From NCBI GenBank assembly GCA_013042495.1, contig JABDQB010000259.1, forward strand, positions 1 to 19,060: 19,060 bases of DNA, written 5' to 3'. Each line of letters starts with the position of its first letter. The stretch's first letter is position 1. The notes under the pieces are model-generated. The model did no database searches, was not told the DNA's origin, and saw only the letters and a list, made by a program, of their open reading frames with translations. This document shows, in pieces, positions 1 to 7,437 of the stretch. This DNA comes from Gemmatimonadota bacterium (lineage in GTDB: Bacteria > Gemmatimonadota > Gemmatimonadetes > Palauibacterales > Palauibacteraceae). The position numbers were made by a program, and so were the translations under genes.

Positions 1-647
1 GCTTCGAGCCAGATGCGCGCACTGAGCAGGTCGCCCCAATCCGGGGTAAACAGAAACGCGAGCCCTCGTTCCGCACCCGGCAGCGTGACGGCGCGTATCG
101 CCAGGACGATGACCAGGACGAACAGCGTGGGAATCAGTACGCGGGCGGCCCTTTCGATTCCGCGGACGCCGAAGGCGACGACCGCGACCCCGAGGGCCAT
201 GGCGATTCCATGGGTCAGGACCGCTGCCCCGGAGCCCGCGTATCCTTCCCAGAAACCCATCGCGGCCTCGGGCGAGGTCATGGGGATTCCACGTGTGAGC
301 GCACCCCACAGGTATCGAATCGTCCAGCCCATCACGACGGAGTAGTAGAACATGATCGCCGTGGCCGTGCAGGCGACCCACGCTCCCATCCAGGCGCTGC
401 CGCGACCGAGCAGTCGGGCGAATGCGCCAACCGGCCCGCGACGTGTTTCCCGCCCCATCGCGAATTCGACCAGGATGAGTGGAACGGACCACAGTATGAG
501 AAAAATGGCCCAGGCGAAGAGGAACGATCCGCCTCCATTCGTGGCGGCGACACGAGGGAAACGCCATATGTTCCCGGTCCCTACGGCCATGCCAAGCATG
601 ACCAGCATGGTCCCCCAGCGCGACGAAAAGCGCTGCTTCTCCGTCAC
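1..647 (-). CDS. Sodium-dependent neurotransmitter:sodium symporter (NSS/SNF) family transporter, C-terminal part missing (window edge)
   Basis: The reading frame starts at a GTG (647-645) and runs off the left edge after 215 codons, so roughly the first half of a normally ~450-500 residue, 12-helix protein is present. Family marks are clear. A tryptophan-containing entry to TM1 is followed by GTGNIWRFP at residues ~23-31, the unwound substrate/sodium site of NSS proteins. NGGGSFL (37-43), a TM2 ending in EFAMGR, YYSVVMGW in TM3 (~101-108) and FLFTPDWGDL before TM6 follow. NSS proteins import amino acids with sodium across the inner membrane. The exact substrate cannot be read here. GGAGG lies about 7 bases before the GTG, and the GTG overlaps the stop of the upstream hydrolase gene as GTGA, implying translational coupling. 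It is the last visible gene of the minus-strand unit. Confidence 0.93.
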   Translation of the reverse strand, partial: MTEKQRFSSRWGTMLVMLGMAVGTGNIWRFPRVAATNGGGSFLFAWAIFLILWSVPLILVEFAMGRETRRGPVGAFARLLGRGSAWMGAWVACTATAIMFYYSVVMGWTIRYLWGALTRGIPMTSPEAAMGFWEGYAGSGAAVLTHGIAMALGVAVVAFGVRGIERAARVLIPTLFVLVIVLAIRAVTLPGAERGLAFLFTPDWGDLLSARIWLE

Positions 648-1672
648 TCTCTGACCTCCGTTCCGGATCCCGGGTCTCCTTCGGGCGTCGATCGATCGAC
701 CGCCCCGTCCACGACGGTCGCCAGCCATCGAAGCAGAAGACTGTTGAAGCTGGCTGACATCGAAAGGTGCGAGCAATGCCCGCTGCCGGCGACCTCCGCG
801 TACATCGCACCCGGCACCAGCGACACGATTTCATGTGACGCGGCCGGCGGCACATAGTGGTCCCGCGGACCCTTGAGGACCAGCGTGGGAGCCGAGATCG
901 AAGAGAGCTCCGGTCGCAGGTCGGTCTTCTTGAACCGTTCCACGCGGGCGTTCGATACGGAAGACGGCACGGTCCGCGGACCTGTCCACAGGGCATAGTC
1001 CACGACTCGCTCGCTGCCGGGGGAAGCATCGTAGATCCACACTTCCAGGTGGCTCCAGGCCCTGGCCAGGATCCGGGCGAATCCCGTCGGGAGGTAGCGG
1101 GTGGTAGCCATGGCGATTGGCGCCAGCAGGACCCGGTTCAGACCCACGTGATCATAGCCGACGTGGGCCAGCGTGTTGGAGAGCGCCAGGCCGGCGACGC
1201 GATCCGGCCAGCGAATCGCGAACCGCATGGCGATCGCGCCGCCGAGGCTCTGCCCGAGCAGGACGAACCGGCCTGAGGTGGTCTCGCCCGCCAGCTCGGC
1301 CACGTCGTCCACCAGCCGATCGAACGTGTCCTCCGGGGAAAGCCGGCGGCGCAAAGACGCACAGACGACCTTCCGGCGGCGGGCCAGGGCCGGCACCTGG
1401 TAACGGAACGTCTCTTTCATCCCGTCGGCGCCCGGCACCAGGAATATCGACGGAAGATCGGGAGTCGAACCAACCGGTTCCGTGGGCCCGACGACCACGT
1501 AATCCACCTTCTCGCCGTCGGTGAATGTGAACGCCCGCTCGCCGATCGCGGCGCCGTCGGTGCCGACGATCGGTGGACGCACGAGCCGCCGATTGCGGAA
1601 GAGGACGAGGGCCCCGTAGACGATCGACAGGAAGCCGAGGATCGGGAGGAGCGTTCCTTCCAGAAGAATCAT
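644..1672 (-). CDS. Membrane-anchored alpha/beta hydrolase
   Basis: This 342-residue alpha/beta-hydrolase fold protein has an N-terminal hydrophobic segment (residues ~1-25) followed by a basic stretch (RNRRLVR), which suggests a signal anchor with one inner-membrane helix. The nucleophile elbow is GQSLGG with Ser142. The acid is probably Asp271 in GPRDHYVPP and the base His299 in GSGHCSH, in the usual order and spacing. The catalytic triad therefore looks intact. The loop VPGADG at ~79-84 is the likely oxyanion-hole region. It could be an esterase, lipase or peptidase-like hydrolase; sequence alone does not give the substrate. The start lies 7 bases after the stop of the M14-like gene with only a weak ribosome site, and its TGA overlaps the GTG of the transporter, so it is embedded in the operon. 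Confidence 0.88.
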   Translation of the reverse strand: MILLEGTLLPILGFLSIVYGALVLFRNRRLVRPPIVGTDGAAIGERAFTFTDGEKVDYVVVGPTEPVGSTPDLPSIFLVPGADGMKETFRYQVPALARRRKVVCASLRRRLSPEDTFDRLVDDVAELAGETTSGRFVLLGQSLGGAIAMRFAIRWPDRVAGLALSNTLAHVGYDHVGLNRVLLAPIAMATTRYLPTGFARILARAWSHLEVWIYDASPGSERVVDYALWTGPRTVPSSVSNARVERFKKTDLRPELSSISAPTLVLKGPRDHYVPPAASHEIVSLVPGAMYAEVAGSGHCSHLSMSASFNSLLLRWLATVVDGAVDRSTPEGDPGSGTEVRE

Positions 1673-1679
1673 GGCCCGT

Positions 1680-3290
1680 TCAGTCCGCCGGGCCGGCTCT
1701 CACCCCGCCAGGCTCCGCGGGCTCGGTGCGCAGAGACTCCAGGGACGTTCCGACCTCGATGCGGTGCACCGGATACATTTCGATACCCCCCGGAGTCCCG
1801 CCGGGAGGCGATTCGCGGCCGAGCGGCGCATCCTGCGACCACGGCTCGATCACGGTGAACAGGAGCCTGACCCCCGGTTGGCTGGCGCGAACGATCCACG
1901 CCCCCGCGGGGAATTCCCGCTCGCCACGGACCAGGAGATTCGACCCGTCCGGAGCCGAATCCCGTGGGAGGCCACTCCCGAGTTCTGCTGGCAGCATCGA
2001 AACCGCTCCGACCGGATAGGAGCCGACCTCCAGGACTTCCTTGCGGCTCAGGCGTTCGATCTCGAATCCATGCGCCGTCACCAGCGTTGCCCACTCCGAG
2101 CCTGTGGGTTCGATCACCCACGCGGCCGGCACCGGAAGGACCAGTTTCCTTCTAATGACGGAGCGCCATCGATCCGTGGTCTGCTGGACTATTCGTCCAC
2201 GGTCGTTCCACACCAGCCACACCAGATCGGGCTGCTCTTCGTCTCGCACCCAGTCGTGGCGTAGCGAAAGAACCTTCGGCGCCTCGGCCGACCAGTTGAG
2301 GAGACCTTCGGCCTGGTTCGCAGCCACTTCCAGCAGATAGCCGAGCGACTGGTACAAGAGCTGGACCCGCTCACTGAGTCCGTCCGCGCCGCCTAGCGAT
2401 GCGGCCCCGAGCATGACCGACAGGCTTCCTGCCAGCGAAAACGCATTCCCTGCCCGGTCCGCTCCGAGGTGCCCCGGCGTGAGGTAGGCCCCCTCGGGGA
2501 GCGCTTCAGCTCCCTGAAGCGATGTCTGAAGACCTTCGGACGCCGGCCCGACCGCCACGTATTCACGGAAGGTCACCGAGGCACGGGCCAGCTCGTTCGC
2601 CACGTATGGCAGCAGGTAGAAACGGCCGTAGGCGGCCAGGTCCGGGTCCACGTTGGGATGCTTCGGGAGGCCGGACTGGACGCGATAGACCATCGGACCG
2701 ATTTCCCGCATCTCGACCACCAGGTGCGGCCGCCATGTGTTGACCAAGTCGTGCACGGCCGTCGTCGCGGGTGAGAGCAACCTGGAGTGGTCGCGAGTCG
2801 GATCCACTCCGGATGGCTCATCGGGAACCCACCAGAGCAGCCCCCACGGATTCGACGCCGGGACGAAAGCCAGATCCAGGGCATCCAGGAGGTCCCCGAT
2901 CTCTCCCAGAACCAGCTCTCGGATGATCTGAAGACTGACCTCGGTGCCGGAGAGATCGTCGCCTCCCTGCCCCGACAGAACGAGGACCCGGAGCCGTCGG
3001 TCCTCTCCGGAGGGCGGTCTGCGAACCCCCGCGAGCAGAACCGGCAAGGCCGAATCCGGCTCCACCGATCCGCCGTCGACCCAGGCCAGGGTGTCGAGTT
3101 CGACCATGTCGAACGCGTCGGCCAGGTCGGACAGGTATTCGCCCGCCTGAGCTGGAGTCGTCGGAGCGAACCACCCGTTCAGCTGGCCGGGGGTCGGCCA
3201 GTCCTGGGCTCCAGGCTCGGCCTCTTCCTGTCCGCGGACCGGCGATGCGACGGCCAGCGAGAGGCAGAGAGCGACCGAAAGTCGTCTCAT
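1680..3290 (-). CDS. Secreted M14 carboxypeptidase-like protein lacking zinc ligands (probable pseudopeptidase)
   Basis: This 536-residue protein has a cleavable signal peptide (residues 1-20, ending near VRGQ), so it is exported. The body follows the M14 zinc-carboxypeptidase plan. The usual GQHGNEPSG is represented by GQGGDDLSG (107-115), NPDG by NPWG (147-150), the NRD segment by TRDH (165-168), and DLHE by VEMREIG (192-198). The C-terminal part carries the FPAG(A)WIV...QP...EPWSQD pattern seen in bacterial M14 relatives. The zinc ligands His, Glu and His thus appear as Gly109, Asp112 and Arg195. Family membership is seen in the pattern; loss of catalysis is inferred. Its ATG overlaps the stop of the M3-like gene (ATGA), with GGGAG 8 bases before the start. 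It may bind peptide or act as a scaffold. Confidence 0.82.
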   Translation of the reverse strand: MRRLSVALCLSLAVASPVRGQEEAEPGAQDWPTPGQLNGWFAPTTPAQAGEYLSDLADAFDMVELDTLAWVDGGSVEPDSALPVLLAGVRRPPSGEDRRLRVLVLSGQGGDDLSGTEVSLQIIRELVLGEIGDLLDALDLAFVPASNPWGLLWWVPDEPSGVDPTRDHSRLLSPATTAVHDLVNTWRPHLVVEMREIGPMVYRVQSGLPKHPNVDPDLAAYGRFYLLPYVANELARASVTFREYVAVGPASEGLQTSLQGAEALPEGAYLTPGHLGADRAGNAFSLAGSLSVMLGAASLGGADGLSERVQLLYQSLGYLLEVAANQAEGLLNWSAEAPKVLSLRHDWVRDEEQPDLVWLVWNDRGRIVQQTTDRWRSVIRRKLVLPVPAAWVIEPTGSEWATLVTAHGFEIERLSRKEVLEVGSYPVGAVSMLPAELGSGLPRDSAPDGSNLLVRGEREFPAGAWIVRASQPGVRLLFTVIEPWSQDAPLGRESPPGGTPGGIEMYPVHRIEVGTSLESLRTEPAEPGGVRAGPAD

Positions 3291-4780
3291 TGGAACGGCT
3301 CCCGCAGGTCCGAGATCAGGGCGTCCGCACTCAGCCGGTCGTTGCCCAGCGAGGCCCCGAGCTCGGCTGCCGAGAATCGAAGACCGTGTGCGAACCAGTC
3401 CGCGAGGAACGGCCCCGTCAGCGGGTTCCGGTACCAGTCCTCGTCAAACCGCTCGCGGAGCTCCCGGCGGAGCTGAGCGGCGAGCATCCGGCCCCGGAGG
3501 AAGCGAGCGACCCCGAATCTCTGCCCCAGCCTCTCCAGGAACGAACGCGGGTGGAAGCGAAAACCCGTCGCGGCGGTGAGTCTCTCGGCCCAGGCGGGCC
3601 CAAGCTCACCCGGACTGGGTTCCTCTGACAATTCAATCTCGAACTCGAAACGCGCCGCCGCTTCCCGAAGGGAGAACAGGTCGGTCATCGCCGCCGTCCG
3701 CAGATACTCCTCCAGGGCCTGGCCCTCGAGACCACGCGTTCGTCGCACCCAGGCCTCCTCCCGGCTCAGACCCGAGAAGAGCAGGCCATGGCCCTTCACC
3801 ACGGCAAGGTCTCCGAGGGCACGGTCTTCGAACGAGAGCCGGGAGTCCGTGTAGGCGTAGTGAAGCGCCCGGCCCACCGACCTGAGCAGGGCCACGCAAC
3901 CGGGCTGCGTGATCGTTGGCGTGACCAGCAAGTGGATCTGGTCCGGTATACGCACCGGCGTACAGTGCGCGATCATCCCGGGTCCGGGAAACGGCTCATG
4001 CTCCAGCGTCACGTGACCGCCGTACTCCAGGGGCAGCCCGATGTCGCGCAGGTCTTTTCTCAGGATTCCAAGGACGTCGCCTTCCTGGCAGGAACCATCG
4101 AGCCAGGGCATTCGCTTGAGCCATCCCGCGTCGTGACTCTCGGCGTCTTCGGGTCGGATTCCAAGGCGGAGTTTCAGTTCATCGCGCGCGACCTCGCGGT
4201 AGACGTCTTCCGTTTCCTCGATCAAGCGGCGCGCCTCGCTGAGGACACCGACAAGGTTGACGCCGGCAAGCCGCTCAACGGCCTCCCGATACCCGCCATA
4301 GCCGAGTTCGGCAGCGGCCTCCCGCCAACGACTGAGGCGGTCGAGCTGCAGGGGGACAGCTTCCTCCAGCGTATCGTGATGGGCTTCCTCAAGTTGTCTC
4401 CGCACCTCACGTGAGTCATTCGCGTGGATGAGGTTCGACGCCTGACTGACGGGGACTGCTATGTCGCCCGTCTCCACCTTGGCGGTCGCCCGCCAGTGAG
4501 CGAATTCGTCATCGAGTCGGGCATTGTGGGCCTCGAGGTGATGTCGAGCTGCCCAGCGCAGGAGTTTGCGCAGCTCGCGCTCCTCCTCGTCCTCGGCGGA
4601 CGCGATGGCGCGCTCGATGACCGGCAACGTGCGGGATGACTCGAGGATGCCCTGGGTCTGGAACAAGGGGACCAGTTCCGGCCACGCCTTGCGACCCGAC
4701 CTCACGTCGTGCAGCTCCTGGAACACGGTCGCCCGGAAACGCTCCGCCCTGTCCCGGATCTCGGCGATCGTCAGGCCCAC
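3287..4780 (-). CDS. M3/M2-type metallopeptidase homologue with destroyed HExxH motif (probable pseudopeptidase)
   Basis: This 497-residue, mostly helical protein has no signal peptide and is presumably cytoplasmic. It matches the overall plan of oligopeptidases of the M3/M2 type: a charged helical N-terminal half, LGYGGYREAVERLAG (159-173), CTPVRIPDQIHLLVTP (273-288), then the active-site helix. There the family HExGHxxH reads R300-S-V-G-R304-ALH. The downstream stretch ALGDLAVVKGH (321-331) has Lys329 where the third-ligand Glu (usually ...VTEG...) is expected. All zinc-binding and catalytic residues of the motif therefore appear replaced while the surroundings remain recognisable, so a pseudoenzyme is inferred. 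The start is a GTG with GCGGAG a few bases upstream, 31 bases after the glyQS stop. The stop overlaps the start of the M14-like gene. Confidence 0.8.
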   Translation of the reverse strand: MGLTIAEIRDRAERFRATVFQELHDVRSGRKAWPELVPLFQTQGILESSRTLPVIERAIASAEDEEERELRKLLRWAARHHLEAHNARLDDEFAHWRATAKVETGDIAVPVSQASNLIHANDSREVRRQLEEAHHDTLEEAVPLQLDRLSRWREAAAELGYGGYREAVERLAGVNLVGVLSEARRLIEETEDVYREVARDELKLRLGIRPEDAESHDAGWLKRMPWLDGSCQEGDVLGILRKDLRDIGLPLEYGGHVTLEHEPFPGPGMIAHCTPVRIPDQIHLLVTPTITQPGCVALLRSVGRALHYAYTDSRLSFEDRALGDLAVVKGHGLLFSGLSREEAWVRRTRGLEGQALEEYLRTAAMTDLFSLREAAARFEFEIELSEEPSPGELGPAWAERLTAATGFRFHPRSFLERLGQRFGVARFLRGRMLAAQLRRELRERFDEDWYRNPLTGPFLADWFAHGLRFSAAELGASLGNDRLSADALISDLREPFQ

Positions 4781-4811
4781 GGATTCTCCGCTCGGTCCGG
4801 CCCGGGAACGG

Positions 4812-6149
4812 TCAGTTGTCCGTCTCCCCGTCGATCCGCTCGCGCAGATAGTCCGAGAGCCCGTCCGCCGCCACCCGAACCTGTTCGAGCGTATCGCGAT
4901 CGCGCACGGTCACGGTACCATCCTCGATACTCTGACCATCAACCGTGACGCAGAACGGAGTCCCGGCCTCGTCCTGCCTTCGATAACGCCGTCCGATCGA
5001 CCCGCTGACATCATGGAACGTGGTATACCGGCTGCGCAGATCAGCGGCTATCCGCAGAGCCATTTCCGGCATGCCTTCCTTCTTGACGAGCGGGAACACG
5101 GCGACCTTGGTGGGCGCGAGACGCGGATCAATGCGAAGCACCGTGCGCGGCTCTCCCTCGACCTCCTCCTCGTGGTAGGCATCGGCCAGAATCACCAGGA
5201 CCGTACGATCCAGACCGGCGGAGGTCTCGATGACGAAGGGGATGAAACGCTTGCCGGAGTGTGACTCGACGTACTCGAGTTTCTTGCCCGAATGCTCCTG
5301 GTGCCGGGTCAGGTCGAAGTCCGTCCGGTTGTGGATTCCCTCGAACTCGCGCCATCCCATCGGGAACAGATACTCGATGTCCACCGCGTCTTTCGCGTAG
5401 TGGGCGAGTTCGTCGGGACCGTGAGGCTCGAGTCGGAGCCGGCTTGCCCGAATGCCCAGTGACTTGACCCACTCCAGCCGACGTTCCTTCCAGGTATGAT
5501 ACCACTCCTCGTCCGTACCGGGCTCGACGAAGAACTGCATCTCCATCTGCTCGAACTCCCGCGTGCGGAAGGTGAAGTTCCCGGGGGTGATCTCGTTGCG
5601 GAACGCCTTGCCCACCTGTGCGATCCCGAACGGAATCTTCTGGCGGGCGCTGTCCAGCACGTTGCGGAAGTTGACGAAGATTCCCTGCGCAGTCTCGGGT
5701 CGCAGGTAGACCACGGCTGTCGAGTCTTCCACCGGCCCCATGAAGGTCTTGAACATGAGGTTGAAGTTCCGCGGCTCGGTGAACTGACCTTTGACACCGC
5801 ACGTCGGACACTGATCTCCCTCTACGTGGTCGGCGCGGAATCGACGGTGGCAGTTACGGCACTCGATCAGCGGGTCCGTGAATCCCTCGACGTGCCCGCT
5901 CGCCACCCACACCTCGGGATGCATCAGGATCCCGGCGTCCAGGCCTTCGATGTCCTCACGCTGATGCACCATCTCCGCCCACCACGCCTCGCGCACGTTC
6001 CTCTTGAGCTCGACGCCCAGGGGGCCGTAGTCGTACACGGCTCCCACGCCGCCGTACACCTCGGACGACTGGAAGATGAATCCCCGCCGTTTGGCCAGGG
6101 ATACCAGCTTTTCCATCAAGTTCTCGGGGTGGCCCGTGTCGGTGCTCAC
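4812..6149 (-). CDS. glyQS: Glycyl-tRNA synthetase, single-chain alpha2 type
   Basis: Class II aminoacyl-tRNA synthetase of 445 residues that charges tRNA-Gly with glycine in the cytoplasm. Seen in order: the N-terminal RRGFIFQSSEVYGG and YDYGPLG (residues ~21-45), a zinc-ribbon insertion with Cys97, Cys100, Cys114 and Cys117, motif 2 around FRNEITPGNFTFRTREFEQ (183-201), and the C-terminal anticodon-binding domain beginning near APTKVAVFPL. Length fits the homodimeric bacterial/archaeal/eukaryotic form rather than the glyQ/glyS tetramer. The start is a GTG preceded by GCGGAGG with 5-6 bases spacing; an ATG four bases earlier is out of frame and quickly closed. It is an ordinary housekeeping gene placed inside a unit otherwise made of metabolic and peptidase-like genes, 90 bases after glycerate kinase. 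Confidence 0.97.
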   Translation of the reverse strand: MSTDTGHPENLMEKLVSLAKRRGFIFQSSEVYGGVGAVYDYGPLGVELKRNVREAWWAEMVHQREDIEGLDAGILMHPEVWVASGHVEGFTDPLIECRNCHRRFRADHVEGDQCPTCGVKGQFTEPRNFNLMFKTFMGPVEDSTAVVYLRPETAQGIFVNFRNVLDSARQKIPFGIAQVGKAFRNEITPGNFTFRTREFEQMEMQFFVEPGTDEEWYHTWKERRLEWVKSLGIRASRLRLEPHGPDELAHYAKDAVDIEYLFPMGWREFEGIHNRTDFDLTRHQEHSGKKLEYVESHSGKRFIPFVIETSAGLDRTVLVILADAYHEEEVEGEPRTVLRIDPRLAPTKVAVFPLVKKEGMPEMALRIAADLRSRYTTFHDVSGSIGRRYRRQDEAGTPFCVTVDGQSIEDGTVTVRDRDTLEQVRVAADGLSDYLRERIDGETDN

Positions 6150-6239
6150 CGCATCCTCCGCTATTCGGTCGCGTCTCTGGTTCGGTCCGTGAAGTCGGAT
6201 TCCCCGCCCATGCCGGGAAAGGGAGCCGATAGGATAGCG

Positions 6240-7319
6240 TCAGCCGACGGCCTCCGCGACCAGACGGGTCAGGTCACGGGGGCCCAGCCAGGCCCCGCTG
6301 CCGCCAACGACTCCGACGCCGGGAGGAGCCGGGCCGGAAGCGCGGCCGCACACGAGCAGCGCCGGCACGTCGGCCAGGCGACTTCGACGCAGTATTTCGC
6401 CCGTGATCTTACCCATGGAACTGGTCGCATCCCAGGCTCCCTCGCCGGTAACCACCAGATCGGCGCCGGCCAGCGCTCTCTCGAAGTCCAGTCGGTCCAG
6501 TACCCAGTCGCTTCCCGTTACCAGGTACGCACCCACAAAGGCGGCGCAACCGGCTCCCAGGCCTCCGGACGCTCCAGCACCGGGCAGATCGGCCACGTCG
6601 CGTCCGAGATCCTCTCGCAATCGGTCGGCCAGGCGCACGAGTCCTGCCTCCAGGGTCTCGACCTGTCGTGAGCTCGCGCCCTTCTGCGGGCCGAAGCGGC
6701 GTGCCGCACCATCCGGACCGGCGAGCGGCGCTCGAACGTCGGCGATCGCGGTCACGACCACTCCGGCAGCGAGAGGAGGGCCGGGCGCCACACGCGCCAG
6801 GGTTGCCAGCCCGCCGCCTCCCGAAGGCAGATCCGCACCGTCCAGGTCCAGGAATCGATAGCCGAAGATACGCGCGAGCCCCGTGCCTCCATCCACGGTG
6901 GCCGACCCGCCCAGCCCCATCGCGATTTCGGTGGCTCCCTGCTCTAGGCACGCGGCCACGAGTTCGCCGACACCCCGTGTATCCGCTCGCATGGGGTCTC
7001 GACTCGCTGACGGAACGAGGTGCAGCCCACACGCGTCGGCCGTCTCGATCACGACCGTACTTGGAGAAACCCAGAGCGACCTGGCTTCGACGGGGCTTCC
7101 GAGGGGACCGCTGACCCGGGACATTCGAATCTCGCCGCTCTCGGCCGCCAGGATCGAGTCGAGTAGACCCGGGCCGCCGTCGGAGACCGGCATCGCCCGA
7201 ATCGCGGCGCTGGGCAGGCCGCGTCGCACGCCTTCCGCGACCGCGTCGGTGACCTGCCCGGCGGTCAGGCTCTCCTTGAACGCGGTGGGACAGACCAGGA
7301 CTCGCAAGGCACCTCCCAT
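6240..7319 (-). CDS. Glycerate kinase (GlxK/GarK type)
   Basis: Type-1 glycerate kinase that phosphorylates D-glycerate with ATP (2-phosphoglycerate is the usual product of this family), feeding glycolysis from glyoxylate, serine or sugar-acid breakdown. Motifs seen: PTAFKESLTA (11-20), MPVSDGGPG (43-51), GLGGSATVDGGTG (135-147), FGPQKGA, GAGASGGLGAG and the C-terminal DLVVTGEGAWD. Length of ~355 is normal. The ATG at 7319 has no ribosome site before it. The bases GGAGGT (7316-7311) lie inside the first codons and are followed by a TTG at 7307, which would give MRVLVCPTAFKES, aligning directly with the usual MKIVIAPDSFKES start. The true start may therefore be 7307. It is the first gene of the minus-strand unit and divergent from the phosphodiesterase gene. 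Confidence 0.93.
   Translation of the reverse strand: MGGALRVLVCPTAFKESLTAGQVTDAVAEGVRRGLPSAAIRAMPVSDGGPGLLDSILAAESGEIRMSRVSGPLGSPVEARSLWVSPSTVVIETADACGLHLVPSASRDPMRADTRGVGELVAACLEQGATEIAMGLGGSATVDGGTGLARIFGYRFLDLDGADLPSGGGGLATLARVAPGPPLAAGVVVTAIADVRAPLAGPDGAARRFGPQKGASSRQVETLEAGLVRLADRLREDLGRDVADLPGAGASGGLGAGCAAFVGAYLVTGSDWVLDRLDFERALAGADLVVTGEGAWDATSSMGKITGEILRRSRLADVPALLVCGRASGPAPPGVGVVGGSGAWLGPRDLTRLVAEAVG
7305..7316 (-). promoter_or_regulatory. Ribosome binding site GGAGGT with TTG, alternative start of glycerate kinase
   Basis: On the minus strand GGAGGT (7316-7311) is followed after three bases by TTG (7307-7305). Starting here removes four residues and aligns the protein with the family N-terminus. 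The spacing is short, so the upstream ATG at 7319 is not excluded. Confidence 0.5.
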
Positions 7320-7329
7320 GAGAAGGCGG

Positions 7330-7339
7330 GTCGGCCGAC
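7330..7339. repeat. Perfect 10-base palindrome in divergent gap
   Basis: GTCGGCCGAC reads the same on both strands. It lies 11 bases upstream of the glycerate kinase ATG, in the 118-base gap between two divergent genes, where an operator would be expected. GC-rich DNA yields such palindromes by chance, so the role is only possible. Confidence 0.35.
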
Positions 7340-7363
7340 ACGCCGCCGGAATCCGTCAACCGC

Positions 7364-7379
7364 CGGCCCGAACGGGCCG
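7364..7379. repeat. Inverted repeat, 7-base arms, in divergent gap
   Basis: CGGCCCG-AA-CGGGCCG is a perfect inverted repeat with a two-base centre, midway between the starts of glycerate kinase and the phosphodiesterase. Position and symmetry suit a dimeric repressor site; no regulator gene is nearby to support this. Confidence 0.4.
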
Positions 7380-7437
7380 CCCTCGGAAGCTAACGTCGCG
7401 TTGGACATCCGCGCAGCCGGCGCGCTACTGTGCAGGC

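Noticed and set aside
1..647. Functional link of the NSS transporter to tnaA as a TnaT-type tryptophan importer
   Set aside because: NSS tryptophan transporters exist next to tnaA in some bacteria, but here the genes are about 10 kb apart on opposite strands and the substrate site is only half visible.
5496..6671. 391-residue plus-strand open frame
   Set aside because: It runs antisense across glyQS and the end of glycerate kinase, both certain genes; no domain is visible in it.
7401..7429. Possible promoter TTGGAC-17-GCTACT before the phosphodiesterase
   Set aside because: Each hexamer matches the consensus at only about half its positions, and it would place the transcript start on top of the start codon.
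6883..7437. 185-residue upstream extension of the phosphodiesterase frame
   Set aside because: It overlaps glycerate kinase on the other strand and adds no homologous sequence; the ATG at 7438 matches the family start.
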